Assembly (NCBI RefSeq): GCF_012726195.1
Contig: NZ_JAASAF010000015.1
Coordinates: 1 to 64,000, forward strand
Length of the DNA stretch: 64,000 bases
From: Rhodococcus sp. HNM0563
Lineage (GTDB): Bacteria > Actinomycetota > Actinomycetes > Mycobacteriales > Mycobacteriaceae
Direction: 5' to 3'
Each line of letters starts with the position of its first letter. Within the stretch, counting starts at the first letter, position 1. Under the pieces are notes generated by a model that was given only the letters and a program-made list of their open reading frames with translations, ran no database searches and was not told where the DNA came from. Positions 1 to 8,513 of this stretch are shown here, piece by piece. Both the position numbers and the translations under genes were made by a program.

Positions 1-284
1 TGCCATTCGTCAATGATCAAGTAGCGCGGTGTGAATCATGCGCAACGACACACCCTATTACCGAAGCATCTTTAATGGGAGCTACCGACCACGTCCCGAC
101 TGTGGCAGGGTCGGTGAAGGTAGCGGCCGACGGGACAACACTCTTCTGACCCGACACCGATTCCCTTCGCCGAAGGGAGCCCGATGTCTGAAGTCAGACC
201 GTGTACCCGGCCGGTCGTGAGGGAAGCGGTGATCGCTGATGGGATGACGTACCCCGATGCTGTGCGCGTCGGTGAGTACTCGAG
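1..284. other. non-coding flank left of the first IS110 element
   Basis: I see no convincing gene here. The short open frames have no ribosome binding site and no recognisable product. One clear hairpin lies at 163-177 (CCCTTC, loop GCC, GAAGGG). The stretch could be flanking chromosome or decayed element sequence. Confidence 0.4.
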
Positions 285-1624
285 CCATTAGGACGCCGAC
301 TGCTTTCCTCCGCTGCCAACCGAAACATAGTGAAGAGCAGCCTGTTCGGAGGTCCACTCCATGTTGTTCATCGGCGATGACTGGGCGGAAGGGCATCACG
401 ATATCGAGGTCGAAAACGACACCGGACACCGTCTGACGCGGATGCGGTTGCCCGAAGGCGTCGAGGGGCTGGCCCGATTGCACGAGGTGGTGGCCGAACA
501 TCACGATACCGACAGCACCGGTAGCGACGACCCCGCTGGCGGTGCGGTCGTAGTCGGGATCGAAACCGATCGTGGGGTATGGGTATCGGCGCTGCTCGCA
601 TGCGGATACCAGGTCTATGCGATCAACCCGATGTCAGCAGCTCGATACCGGGACACGAATTCCACCTCGGGAGCCAAATCCGATACCGGCGATGCCCATG
701 TTCTCGCCGAGATCGTCCGGCTGGACCGGGACCATCACCGCCAGATCGCCGGGGACTCCACGCAGGTCGAAGCCTTGAAGCTGCTCGCTCGCGCCCACCA
801 GGGCATGATCTGGGACCGGACCCGACACCTTCAGCGGATGCGGTCGGCACTACGCGAGTACTTCCCGGCATCATTGACTGCGTTCGAGCACCTCACCGCC
901 CCGGACACATTGGCATTGCTGCAGAAAGCCCCCGATCCGCACCGCGCAGCCCGATTGACCACCGCGCAGATCACCGCGGAACTCGCCCGAGCACACCGGC
1001 GCGGTGACCGCACCGCCAAGGCCACCCGCATCCGCGATGCGCTCCGGGCACCGGCGCTGCGGCAGCCGGCCGAGATCGAGGCTGCCTACGCGGTCGTTGT
1101 GGCCGGGCAGGCTCGCTTGCTCGCGCATCTGACCGAGCAGATCGACGAACTCGAACAGGAAGTGAGGCGCAGTTTTCGTCGGCACCCGGCCGCTGAGATC
1201 GTCCGCAGCTGTCCCGGCCTCGGGGATGTGCTGGGCGCCCGGGTGCTCGCAGAGTTCGGCGACGATCCCAATCGATATCGGAATGCCAAGGCCCGCAAGA
1301 ACTACGCCGGGACTTCCCCGATCACCCGAGCATCGGGTAAGAGGAAGACGGTGCTGGCGCGCTACGCCCGCAACAAGCACCTGGCCGATGCGTGTCACCA
1401 GTGGGCGTTCTGCTCGATGAACACCTCACCGGGTGCTCGTGCCTACTACGATGCTCTGCGGGCCCGCGAGGTCGGTCATCATGCGGCTTTGCGTCAGCTC
1501 GGTAACCGGCTCGTCGGGATCGTCCATGGATGCCTGAAGACCGGAACGGTCTACGACGAGAACACTGCTTGGCCGGGAGTCCTCGCGCAGGACGCGGCTT
1601 GACACAGATACGCCATGGGATGTC
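285..1624 (+). mobile_element. IS110-family insertion sequence, apparently intact
   Basis: One full-length transposase gene (361-1602) sits between short related end motifs. The left motif CCATTAGGACGCC begins 75-76 bases before the gene. A related CCATGGGATGTC lies at 1613-1624, just after the stop codon. The same left motif precedes the other two IS110 genes in this window, and the implied length (about 1.34 kb) matches the second copy (about 1.32 kb). IS110 elements lack conventional terminal inverted repeats, so the exact ends are inferred from these motif comparisons. Confidence 0.6.
361..1602 (+). CDS. IS110-family transposase (DEDD recombinase)
   Basis: A 413-residue protein of normal length for the family. 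The N-terminal half is the RuvC-like DEDD domain: the start GDDWAEGHHD carries the first acidic residue, and VVVGIETDRG and KSDTGDAHVLA carry later ones. The C-terminal half is the transposase_20 domain with the helix-hairpin-helix-like SCPGLGDVLGARVLAEFGDD and the serine-containing segment NYAGTSPITRASGK. The ATG start has GGAGG about 8 bases upstream. It is expected to move its element by a DNA rearrangement guided by an element-encoded RNA, as shown for other IS110 members. The product looks intact and possibly active. Confidence 0.93.
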   Translation: MLFIGDDWAEGHHDIEVENDTGHRLTRMRLPEGVEGLARLHEVVAEHHDTDSTGSDDPAGGAVVVGIETDRGVWVSALLACGYQVYAINPMSAARYRDTNSTSGAKSDTGDAHVLAEIVRLDRDHHRQIAGDSTQVEALKLLARAHQGMIWDRTRHLQRMRSALREYFPASLTAFEHLTAPDTLALLQKAPDPHRAARLTTAQITAELARAHRRGDRTAKATRIRDALRAPALRQPAEIEAAYAVVVAGQARLLAHLTEQIDELEQEVRRSFRRHPAAEIVRSCPGLGDVLGARVLAEFGDDPNRYRNAKARKNYAGTSPITRASGKRKTVLARYARNKHLADACHQWAFCSMNTSPGARAYYDALRAREVGHHAALRQLGNRLVGIVHGCLKTGTVYDENTAWPGVLAQDAA

Positions 1625-1695
1625 TGACTTCCCGGTTGCGTCTGTAGCGCAGCCGAATTCACTGACCAGACGATCATGCGAGGAGCGTGCTCACG

Positions 1696-2946
1696 GTGGC
1701 TAATCTGGATGAGCTGATTCACAACACCGACTTCACCCAGAACGTCAAAGGGCAGGTGACCTTCCTCCCCGAACCGGAGAAGGCGCACCGTCCTTTCCCG
1801 TTCATCTCGGTCGACGACCACATCGTCGAGCCCAAGAACACCTTCGAGGGGCGGCTGCCGGCGAAGCTCGCCGGCCGCGCCCCGCGTGTCATCAACCGCG
1901 ACGGCGCGGACATCTGGGTATACGACGGCAAGGAGATCCCGAACGTCGGCTTCAACGCCGTCGTCGGGCGTCCGGTCGACGAGTGGGGCTTCGACCCGCA
2001 ACGCTTCGAGGACATGCGCCGCGGCTCGTGGGACATCCACCACCGCGTCAAGGACATGAACCTCTCGGGTGTGTATGCATCCCTGAACTTCCCATCGTTC
2101 CTTCCCGGCTTCGCAGGCCAGCGTCTGCAGCTGGGCACCGAGGATCAGGAACTCGCGCTCGCAGCAACGCGCGCCAACAACGACTGGCACCTCGAAGACT
2201 GGGCCGGTCCGTATCCGGACCGCATCATCCCCTGCCAGATCCCGTATTTTCTCGACCCGGAGATCGGTGCGCAGGAGATCTATCGAAACGCGGAACGCGG
2301 CTTCAAGGCCGTCACGTTCTCCGAGGGGCCGCACTCGCTGGGCCTGCCGTCGGTGCACTCGGGTCACTGGGATCCGATTATGCGTGCCTGTGAGGAGACC
2401 GAGACCGTCATCAACCTGCACATAGGCTCGTCCAGCACGTCGCCGAGCACGTCGGAAGACGCACCGCCTGACGTGTCCGGCACACTGTTTTTCGGCTACG
2501 CGATGTTCGCCACGGTCGACTGGCTTTTCTCCAGGATCCCGGTGCGCTTCCCGAACATCAAGATCGTGATGTCGGAAGGAGGAATCGGTTGGGTCCCTGC
2601 GCTTCTCGATCGACTCGATCACATGACCACATATTCGTCGATGTATGGCACATGGGACGGCATCGACATTTCGCCGGCGGATGTCCTGAAGCGGAACTTC
2701 TGGTTCTGTGCGGTCGAGGACCCGTCGACAATGGTGCTCCGCGACCGGATCGGCATCGACCACATCCTCCTCGAAGAGGACTACCCGCACAGTGACAGCC
2801 TGTGGCCGCGCACCATGGAGGTCGTCACCGAATCCATGAAGGGGCTCTCGGCCGATGAGCTGCGCAAGATCACATGGGAGAACGCGTCCAAACTCTACCG
2901 GCATCCGGTGCCGCAGAGCGTGATCGACGATCCGAACAGCTTCTGA
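1696..2946 (+). CDS. amidohydrolase-2 family metal-dependent hydrolase/decarboxylase
   Basis: A 416-residue TIM-barrel protein of the amidohydrolase_2 family, which includes gamma-resorcylate and aminocarboxymuconate-semialdehyde decarboxylases. Near the N-terminus SVDDHIVEP supplies a metal-binding histidine; VINLHIGSSS and DHILLEEDYPHSDS late in the chain fit further ligands and the catalytic aspartate region. An in-frame GTG at 1687 lies only one base after AGGAG, whereas GTG 1696 has ideal spacing (10 bases), so I chose 1696 (product MANLDELIHN...). It stands alone between two IS110 elements. Aromatic or CoA-ring catabolism is likely; the substrate cannot be read from sequence. Confidence 0.82.
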   Translation: MANLDELIHNTDFTQNVKGQVTFLPEPEKAHRPFPFISVDDHIVEPKNTFEGRLPAKLAGRAPRVINRDGADIWVYDGKEIPNVGFNAVVGRPVDEWGFDPQRFEDMRRGSWDIHHRVKDMNLSGVYASLNFPSFLPGFAGQRLQLGTEDQELALAATRANNDWHLEDWAGPYPDRIIPCQIPYFLDPEIGAQEIYRNAERGFKAVTFSEGPHSLGLPSVHSGHWDPIMRACEETETVINLHIGSSSTSPSTSEDAPPDVSGTLFFGYAMFATVDWLFSRIPVRFPNIKIVMSEGGIGWVPALLDRLDHMTTYSSMYGTWDGIDISPADVLKRNFWFCAVEDPSTMVLRDRIGIDHILLEEDYPHSDSLWPRTMEVVTESMKGLSADELRKITWENASKLYRHPVPQSVIDDPNSF

Positions 2947-3146
2947 GCGAGCCCTGCCCGGGTCCGGTCGTCCGTCCGTGCAGGGGTTTATCCGGCCGAT
3001 CTGTCAGACGGCGGTGGTGTTGTTTGCGGGAACGTCTGGTCGACCTCGTCGATACCGTCGATGAACTTCCGTGGGGCCGCGACCGTAGCAGCTGAGCGAG
3101 CAGGGGTGCGAACGGGCGATCGGCTTGACGATTGCGTTTCGACCGG

Positions 3147-4471
3147 GGGGGTGTCCCTATGGTTTCGTCAAGCGGCGGCAGCGGTGGGAGCGCGATAGAA
3201 GGTCTTGTTCTTGAGCATCGCGAAGAGGACGTCGCAACGTCGCCGTGCGAGACAGATCAGGGCGGCGTTGTGCTTCTTGCCTTCGGCGCGCTTCCGGTCG
3301 TAGTAGGCGCGTCTGGTCGGGTCGTGCAGCGCAGCGAACGCGGACAGGAACAACGCCCGTTTGAGTTTGCGGTTGCCCGATCGGGCGGGGTGCTCGCCGC
3401 GAATCGACGAGCCGGAGCGATGGGTCACCGGGGCAATGCCGGCGTAGGCGGCCAGGTGCGCTGCCGAGGCGAACGCGGAACCATCACCGACTTCGAGAAG
3501 GATGCGTGCTGCGGTCCTGATGCCGACGCCGGGCATCGACATCAGGACCTGCGAAAGAGGGTGGTCGTCGAGCATCCTCTCGACGTCTTCGGCGATGCTC
3601 TTGCGTTGTTGCAGAATCTCTTTCAACGAGTCCGCGAGTTTCGGCAGGACGACCTCGGCGGCGTTGCTGCCCGGCACCGTCACGGTTTGCGCATCGAGCG
3701 CGGCGAGGACCTCCTCGGCGAGACGGGCGCCCATCCGAGGCGCGTGCTTGGTTGCGAGCGTGGTGAGCCGGCGCTTGCCGGCCTTGCGGATACCGACCGG
3801 ACCGCCGCAGCGCGACAGGATTTCGAGCACCGCCGGATGAGTGATCCGCGGGCCGAGAACGCGTTCGAGGGCGGGGTGGATGCCGGTGAGCAATCCGCGG
3901 ATACGGTTGCTGATGCGGGTGGCCTCTCCGGCGAGGTCGTCGTCGAACCCGACGAGTACCCCGAGCTCGGCCAGGGCTTCGTCGCCGACGTCGACCCGGC
4001 GCAGTGTGTGCGGCATGGTCCGGGCGGCGAAAGGCGATGATGAACGCATCTCGTGCATCGGTCTTGGCCTGTCCGGGGTACAGGTCGGCGACGCGCCGCA
4101 TCGTCAACCCCGGCAGGTAGGCCACGGCATGGCCGCAGGCGCGGGCGACGGTGACCGGCAGAGCACCGATGGTGTTGGGTTGGTCGACGATCACCAGCAC
4201 GGGGCCGTGTTCGGCGAGACGGTCGAATACGGCGCGGAGTTTGGTTTCGTCGTTGGGCAGGGCTTTGTCGAACAGGCGGGTTCCGGTGGGGTCGAGTGCG
4301 ACGGCGTGGTGTTCGCCTTTGCCGACGTCGATGCCGCAGTACACGGCGTAGGTCGGGTCCATGAAGCGTGCCTTTCGTTGCGCGCCGGACGGTCACCGAT
4401 CCGACGTCGACACCCGGCACCCACGTTACGAGGAGACCTACCGTGACTTCCGGTGGCCGTGTCCCTAATGA
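3147..4471 (-). mobile_element. second IS110-family element, transposase frameshifted
   Basis: The element is in reverse orientation. Nine-base direct repeats GTGTCCCTA lie at 3151-3159 and 4459-4467, just outside the two ends of the broken transposase gene. Read on the minus strand these are CCATAGGGACAC (right) and CATTAGGGACAC (left), the same motif that precedes the other IS110 genes. IS110 elements usually keep a short core repeat at their ends, which fits. Total length is about 1.32 kb. Confidence 0.6.
3168..4362 (-). pseudogene. IS110-family transposase, frameshifted
   Basis: The N-terminal part begins at ATG 4362 (MDPTYAVYCGIDVGKGEHHA) and carries the DEDD domain up to KTDARDAFIIA. 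The frame then breaks near 4025-4035: it runs on as FRRPDHAAHTAPG, whereas the next frame continues the family sequence as AARTMPHTLRRVDVGDEAL and reads through to 3168 with the C-terminal domain (MSMPGVGIRTAARILLEVGD, AAYAGIAPVTHRSG). A single-base indel thus separates two otherwise complete halves of a roughly 398-residue transposase. Programmed frameshifting is not usual in IS110, so inactivation, or a sequencing error, is the simplest reading. This copy is distantly related to the first. Confidence 0.87.
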
Positions 4472-4849
4472 CATCTGAACGGTCGCTGCGGAACGGTTGC
4501 TGGTCTGCTGTGGTTGTTCGCCGCTGGTGGTCCCGGCCGACGATGGATGCCTGCCGTGTCCCAGGGGACATACGATCCCTCCTGATAGATCGGCGCTGCG
4601 GCGTGTCGGGACCATTACCCGCCTGTTGGTCCTCAATGTTGTTGGTTGTGGTCCAAGCCCGTCCGCACGGTCGACACCTCGTAGTTCGCGAGCCAGGAGC
4701 TCTCAAACGAGACCGGGAACCGTGCGGATCGCTGGGATCGTGAACGGCTCATCGGAGGGAAGGCCAGCGAGCCTCGTCATTAGGGTGCCGCGCGTTCTCG
4801 CTGGGTGGAAGCCACGCGAAGGAGATCGGACGTCGAAAGGCAGGGGCTG
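4363..4849. other. shared non-coding left ends of two divergent IS110 genes
   Basis: This 487-bp stretch separates two head-to-head IS110 transposase genes. It holds the motif CATTAGGGAC on the minus strand (4461-4470) for the reverse copy and CATTAGGGTGCCG on the plus strand (4778-4790), 72 bases before the fusion gene. No protein gene is convincing. IS110 elements can encode a guide (bridge) RNA in such non-coding ends; I cannot fold the region to test that. Confidence 0.45.
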
Positions 4850-6370
4850 GTGAAACTGTTCTGTGGGATTGATTGGGCCGAACGTCACCATGATGTGGCA
4901 GTCGTCGACGGTGACGGCATGTTGGTGGCCAAACTCCGGATCGATGACAGTGCTGAAGGATTCGGTCAACTACTTGGGTTGCTGTCCGAGGCGGGTGATT
5001 CGCCCGACGAACCGATTCCCGTGGCGATCGAGACATCACGCGGCTTGCTCGTCGCGGCGCTGCGCGGAACGGGGAGAGCGGTCTATGCCATCAACCCGAT
5101 GGCGGTGGCCCGGTACCGTGATCGGCACTCGATGGCACGGAAGAAATCCGATCACGTAGACGCGATGACGCTTGCGAACATTCTGCGTACCGATGCGCAC
5201 GCGCACCGGACGTTGCCCGCCGACAGTGACCTCGCACGGTCGATCACGGTGCTCGCCCGCGCCGCCCAGGATGCGATATGGCGGCGAACCAAGGCCACCC
5301 AGGAACTGCGGGCACTGCTGCGCGAGTACTACCCGGCCTTCCTCGCGGCATTCGCCGGTAGTAGTCACACCAACCTCGCGATGCCGGATGCCCGTGCGAT
5401 ACTCGCGATCGCACCAACACCCGCGCAGGGCGTCCGCTTGACCAAGACTCGCATCATCTCCGCATTACGCAAGGGTGGTCGGCAACGTCGGCTCGAGGAC
5501 ACCGCGACCCGCATCCTTGAGGCGCTGCGCCGCCCGCAACTGCGGCAACCCCTGCTGGTGGAGAAGGCGCTGGGTCGTCAGGCGAGCGCCTTGGTAGTGG
5601 CGACGGGGGTGTCGATCGACGGTAGTCGGGAGGTGCTCGGTACCGCGGTCGGGGACAGTGAATCGTTCGAGTTCTGGCGCGAGTTCCTCACCAGCCTCAA
5701 AGCTCGTGGTCTGTCCGGGGTGCATCTGGTGATCTCCGATGCACACAGCGGACTCAAAGCTGCTATCGCGCAGCAGTTCGCGGGTTCGGCGTGGCAGCGG
5801 TGTCGGGTGCATTTCATGCGCAACATTCGGGCTACGGTCGGGGCGAAGCATGTGCCGCCGGTGATGGCCGCGGTCAAGACGATCTTCGCGCACACCGACC
5901 CCGCCGAGGTGGTCGCGCAGTGGGATCAGGTCACCGACACCTTCGCCGGGTCGTTCCCGAAGGCCGCGGCGTTGATGGAGTCGGCGAAGTATGATGTGTT
6001 GGCGTTCACTGCTTTTCCGAAGGCGCACTGGCAGAAGGTGTGGTCGAATAATCCGATCGAGCGGTTGAACAAGGAAATCAAGCGTCGAGCCGATGTCGTG
6101 GAGATCTTCCCCAACCCGGCCGCGTTCCTGCGGTTGGCGACTGCGGTGGTGATCGAACAGCACGACGAGTGGCAGGTCACCCGACGGTATGTCTCGGATG
6201 TGAGTATGGATGAGCTCCGGGCGGTGATCGCGGCGAAGGAACACGCTACCGAGCCGGTGTTGGCGTTGACCGGGGTGGACGAAACAGCATAGTATTTCGC
6301 ATGACTCGTTGATCACCGCGCGTACCGCGAGCCGATCCGAAGTCCACCACTCCACGGGGCACTATCCTTC
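4778..6370 (+). mobile_element. composite remnant: IS110 left part joined to IS256 right part
   Basis: The left portion (to about 5590) is an IS110 element with its characteristic upstream motif. The right portion (from about 5590) is the 3' end of an IS256/mutator-type element, including about 75 bases after the stop codon. The IS110 right end and the IS256 left end are both missing. The right boundary is estimated: it lies where the truncated TnsA-like gene begins (stop codon complement at 6371). Confidence 0.6.
4850..6292 (+). CDS. IS110::IS256 chimeric transposase (in-frame fusion)
   Basis: A 480-residue product. Residues 1 to about 245 are an IS110 DEDD domain (VKLFCGIDWAERHHD at the start, VAIETSRG, KKSDHVDAMTLA). 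From about residue 246 the chain becomes an IS256/mutator transposase core (VVATGVSIDGSREVLG, VISDAHSGLKAA, CRVHFMRNI, WSNNPIERLNKEIKRR) to its normal C-terminus. The joint lies around 5578-5600 in GRQASALVVATGV, where both families have an ALV-like segment. GTG 4850 is the probable start, being the family start with AAAGG 9 bases upstream; an in-frame GTG at 4805 would add 15 unlike residues. The fusion lacks the IS110 C-terminal domain and the first IS256 catalytic aspartate region, so activity is doubtful. Confidence 0.85.
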   Translation: MKLFCGIDWAERHHDVAVVDGDGMLVAKLRIDDSAEGFGQLLGLLSEAGDSPDEPIPVAIETSRGLLVAALRGTGRAVYAINPMAVARYRDRHSMARKKSDHVDAMTLANILRTDAHAHRTLPADSDLARSITVLARAAQDAIWRRTKATQELRALLREYYPAFLAAFAGSSHTNLAMPDARAILAIAPTPAQGVRLTKTRIISALRKGGRQRRLEDTATRILEALRRPQLRQPLLVEKALGRQASALVVATGVSIDGSREVLGTAVGDSESFEFWREFLTSLKARGLSGVHLVISDAHSGLKAAIAQQFAGSAWQRCRVHFMRNIRATVGAKHVPPVMAAVKTIFAHTDPAEVVAQWDQVTDTFAGSFPKAAALMESAKYDVLAFTAFPKAHWQKVWSNNPIERLNKEIKRRADVVEIFPNPAAFLRLATAVVIEQHDEWQVTRRYVSDVSMDELRAVIAAKEHATEPVLALTGVDETA

Positions 6371-7225
6371 TCACGCCGTCACCTCCGTGTCGATCGACAA
6401 CGCGCCGCCCCCGGCCGAATGAATCTCCACCTCCATGGACAGGGGATGGTCCAGTTCGGTCGTCAAACGTCGACGCCACAACAAGTGGTACACGTTGGCG
6501 AGGACGACCGTTTCCGATTGCCCAGTCGAGTTGCCGACGCGTTGAAGGCCACCGCGAAGAGGTCGAGGTTCAATGAAGCTCGCGTGGATCGCGGCGGCGA
6601 TTTCCGGTGATGGTGCGAAACGGTCCTGCCGGTACCCGGCGAGCTACCGCAGATTCGCCGAGTATGTCGATGGAAGGCCGGTGAAGATCTCGTATTCCCA
6701 GCCGATCTCACCGCAGATGGCCTGGGTCATCTCGAACTGCGCAGCAGCCTTCTCCACATATCGTTGAGGTCGGACGTCGATCAATCGGCCGTCGCCGTCA
6801 CTCAACCGTACGAAGAAGTCCGGAACGTGGCTCTTGTGGCCCCGCGTGCCGAACGGCCACAGCAGCGCCAACGGCTGCGCCGCGATCGACACGATCCGAT
6901 CGTCGAAGTCGGCGGACAGTAGATACTCCCGTTCCAGCAGCGACTCGAACACCACATGGCCGCGAACCGTGCTCGACCACCAGGACCCCTCGTAGTTGCG
7001 CTTCCCCGGCCATGTGAAGAACTGCCGTATCGGAAGCGCCCGTTCGATCGACAGCACCGATACGTGCGGCGATGACAGATCGTTGCGGACCTTGCCGCCG
7101 AGGCGGACGAGAACGCGAGTGTGGTCGGTCTGATTCGACGGCAAAGTTGCCATCACGCCGGACCTGCTCACGGCAGCGGTTTCAACGCGCGTTCGATCGG
7201 TGTCACGACACGAACCGTATGCCAT
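6371..7225 (-). pseudogene. TnsA-like transposon endonuclease subunit, amber-truncated
   Basis: This resembles the TnsA-like heteromeric transposase endonuclease subunits of actinobacterial Tn7-type elements. The N-terminal nuclease domain is visible: FTWPGKRNYEGSWWSST, then HVVFESLLEREYLL (acidic residue near position 94), SHVPDFFVRL (Asp near 136) and RLIDVRPQR (Asp near 150). A TAG at 6644-6646 follows TYSANLR where family members continue with tryptophan; the same frame then runs on as LAGYRQDRFAPSPE and further to a TGA at 6371-6373. A single TGG-to-TAG change therefore explains the break. The start is uncertain: ATG 7225 or ATG 7153. The expected partner transposase (TnsB-like) is missing, cut off by the IS256 remnant. 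Confidence 0.72.
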
Positions 7226-7372
7226 AATGATTGACAATCAAGCATCAAACCGTAGTGTGTCGCAAAGTTTGTCAAAAATGCCAACTGTCTTGTCAACGGA
7301 CATAGTGGTCCGACGGTATCGACTCTGAATCATCGTGCAGGAGAGCCGCATTCGCTTCTACTTGACATAATA
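7226..7372. repeat. candidate transposon end with repeated TTGTCAA sites
   Basis: TTGTCAA occurs at 7269-7275 and 7290-7296, and inverted (TTGACAA) at 7231-7237; a further TTGACA ends at 7367. Tn7-type elements carry repeated transposase-binding sites at their ends and terminate in TGT...ACA. If this is such an end, the element boundary would be the ACA at 7365-7367. The region is AT-rich next to 7380, where the truncated regulator gene resumes. This is inference from position and repeat pattern. Confidence 0.35.
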
Positions 7373-7389
7373 ATAATTATCGGCAATTT

Positions 7390-8358
7390 CTGCCGGGAGT
7401 GGCGTCACTCGCCGTGCACCTGCGCCGCACCCGCGGAATTGCAGTGATTCCAGATGATCTCGTGATACTCCCTGGCGTTGCCGCCGCTACGCGTGTCCTA
7501 GCGGTGGCTGCCGGCCTCGACGGGCGCGACGTCGCCTTCGAGGATCCCGGATATCATCGGGCCCGCCGCGCGCTGACCACCGAAGGCGCTCGCATCCGAC
7601 CGGTTCGCGTCGACGACGACGGACTGCCTCCACAACTCCTCGCCGACACCGATGCCGCCGTCTACTGCACACCCGCACACCAGTATCCGCTGGGATCGCG
7701 CATGCCCGTCGCGCGTCGCGCCGAGCTGGTGGACAGAGCGACCGCTACCGGAATGCTCGTGATCGAAGACGACTACGACGGCGAATTCCGATACGACGTG
7801 TCGGCTCTGCCTGCTCTGCGCAGCGTCGACGGCGGACGCGAGTGCGTCGCCTATCTCGGGACCGCGTCGAAGATCCTGTCGCCGACGCTACGGCTCTCCT
7901 GGCTGATACCTCCAGATCCACTGCGCGCCAAAATTTCCGAGGCAGTATCCGTGTGCGGTGAGGGGGCGAACGCGACGTCGGCACTCGCACCGTCCGCATT
8001 CATCGACGACGGCTCCCTGACCCGGCATCTCGCGCGAACTGCGCGCACCTACCGGGCTCGCCGCGCCGCATTCGTGGACGCGCTCCGACGACGGACCGAC
8101 GGTTTGGAGGGGGTGAGCGTGGTGGGTATCGATGCAGGACTGCACGTGGTGTTGCGTCTGCCCGATGGCCTCGACGACGTAGCGGTCGCGGCAAGTGCCG
8201 AGCAACTCGGGGTCCGTATGACCCCGATGTCGGTGCAGCTCGCCGGTGAGCAGGGACCGCGAGGACTGGTGTGCGGTTACGCCTGTCTACCCGAATCCGC
8301 AGCTGAGGAGGTTGCGACGGCCATCGCGACCGCGGTGCGGCAGGCGATCGCCGGATAG
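7390..8358 (+). pseudogene. MocR/GntR-type regulator, aminotransferase domain only (5' truncated)
   Basis: The reading frame matches the fold-type I aminotransferase domain of MocR (PdxR-like) regulators: YCTPAHQYPLG, VIEDDYDGEFRYD, and the PLP lysine in YLGTASKILSP. The N-terminal GntR winged helix, normally some 120 residues, is absent. In-frame sequence upstream of about 7390 runs into AT-rich DNA and a TGA at 7363. The coding part begins as PGVASLAVHLRRTRG, which is mid-protein sequence in this family. The gap coincides with the edge of the TnsA-like remnant, so insertion probably removed the 5' end. GTG 7399 could be translated but would lack a DNA-binding domain. Confidence 0.8.
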
Positions 8359-8513
8359 GGGAGACCACACTGGTTCGATGAGGATGTCGACCCGTGAGCG
8401 GCACCGGACAGATGTGACGAGGTCGTGGGTAACGGCGTGGCGATCGGGCTCGATTTCTTCTGCGAGGCCGCGCCGACCATGTGCGTGTGGCCGGGGTAGT
8501 CGGAGGAGCGCAC

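Noticed and set aside
1426-2904. 492-codon minus-strand open frame
   Set aside because: Antisense to the amidohydrolase gene with no ribosome binding site and no family-like sequence.
4453-4743. Short plus-strand open frames between the divergent IS110 genes
   Set aside because: They overlap each other in two frames, lack ribosome binding sites and resemble no protein; the region is better explained as element ends.
7362-7385. TTGACA as a -35 promoter box for the MocR fragment
   Set aside because: No -10 hexamer lies 16-18 bases downstream, and the gene lacks its 5' end, so a transposon end is the better reading.
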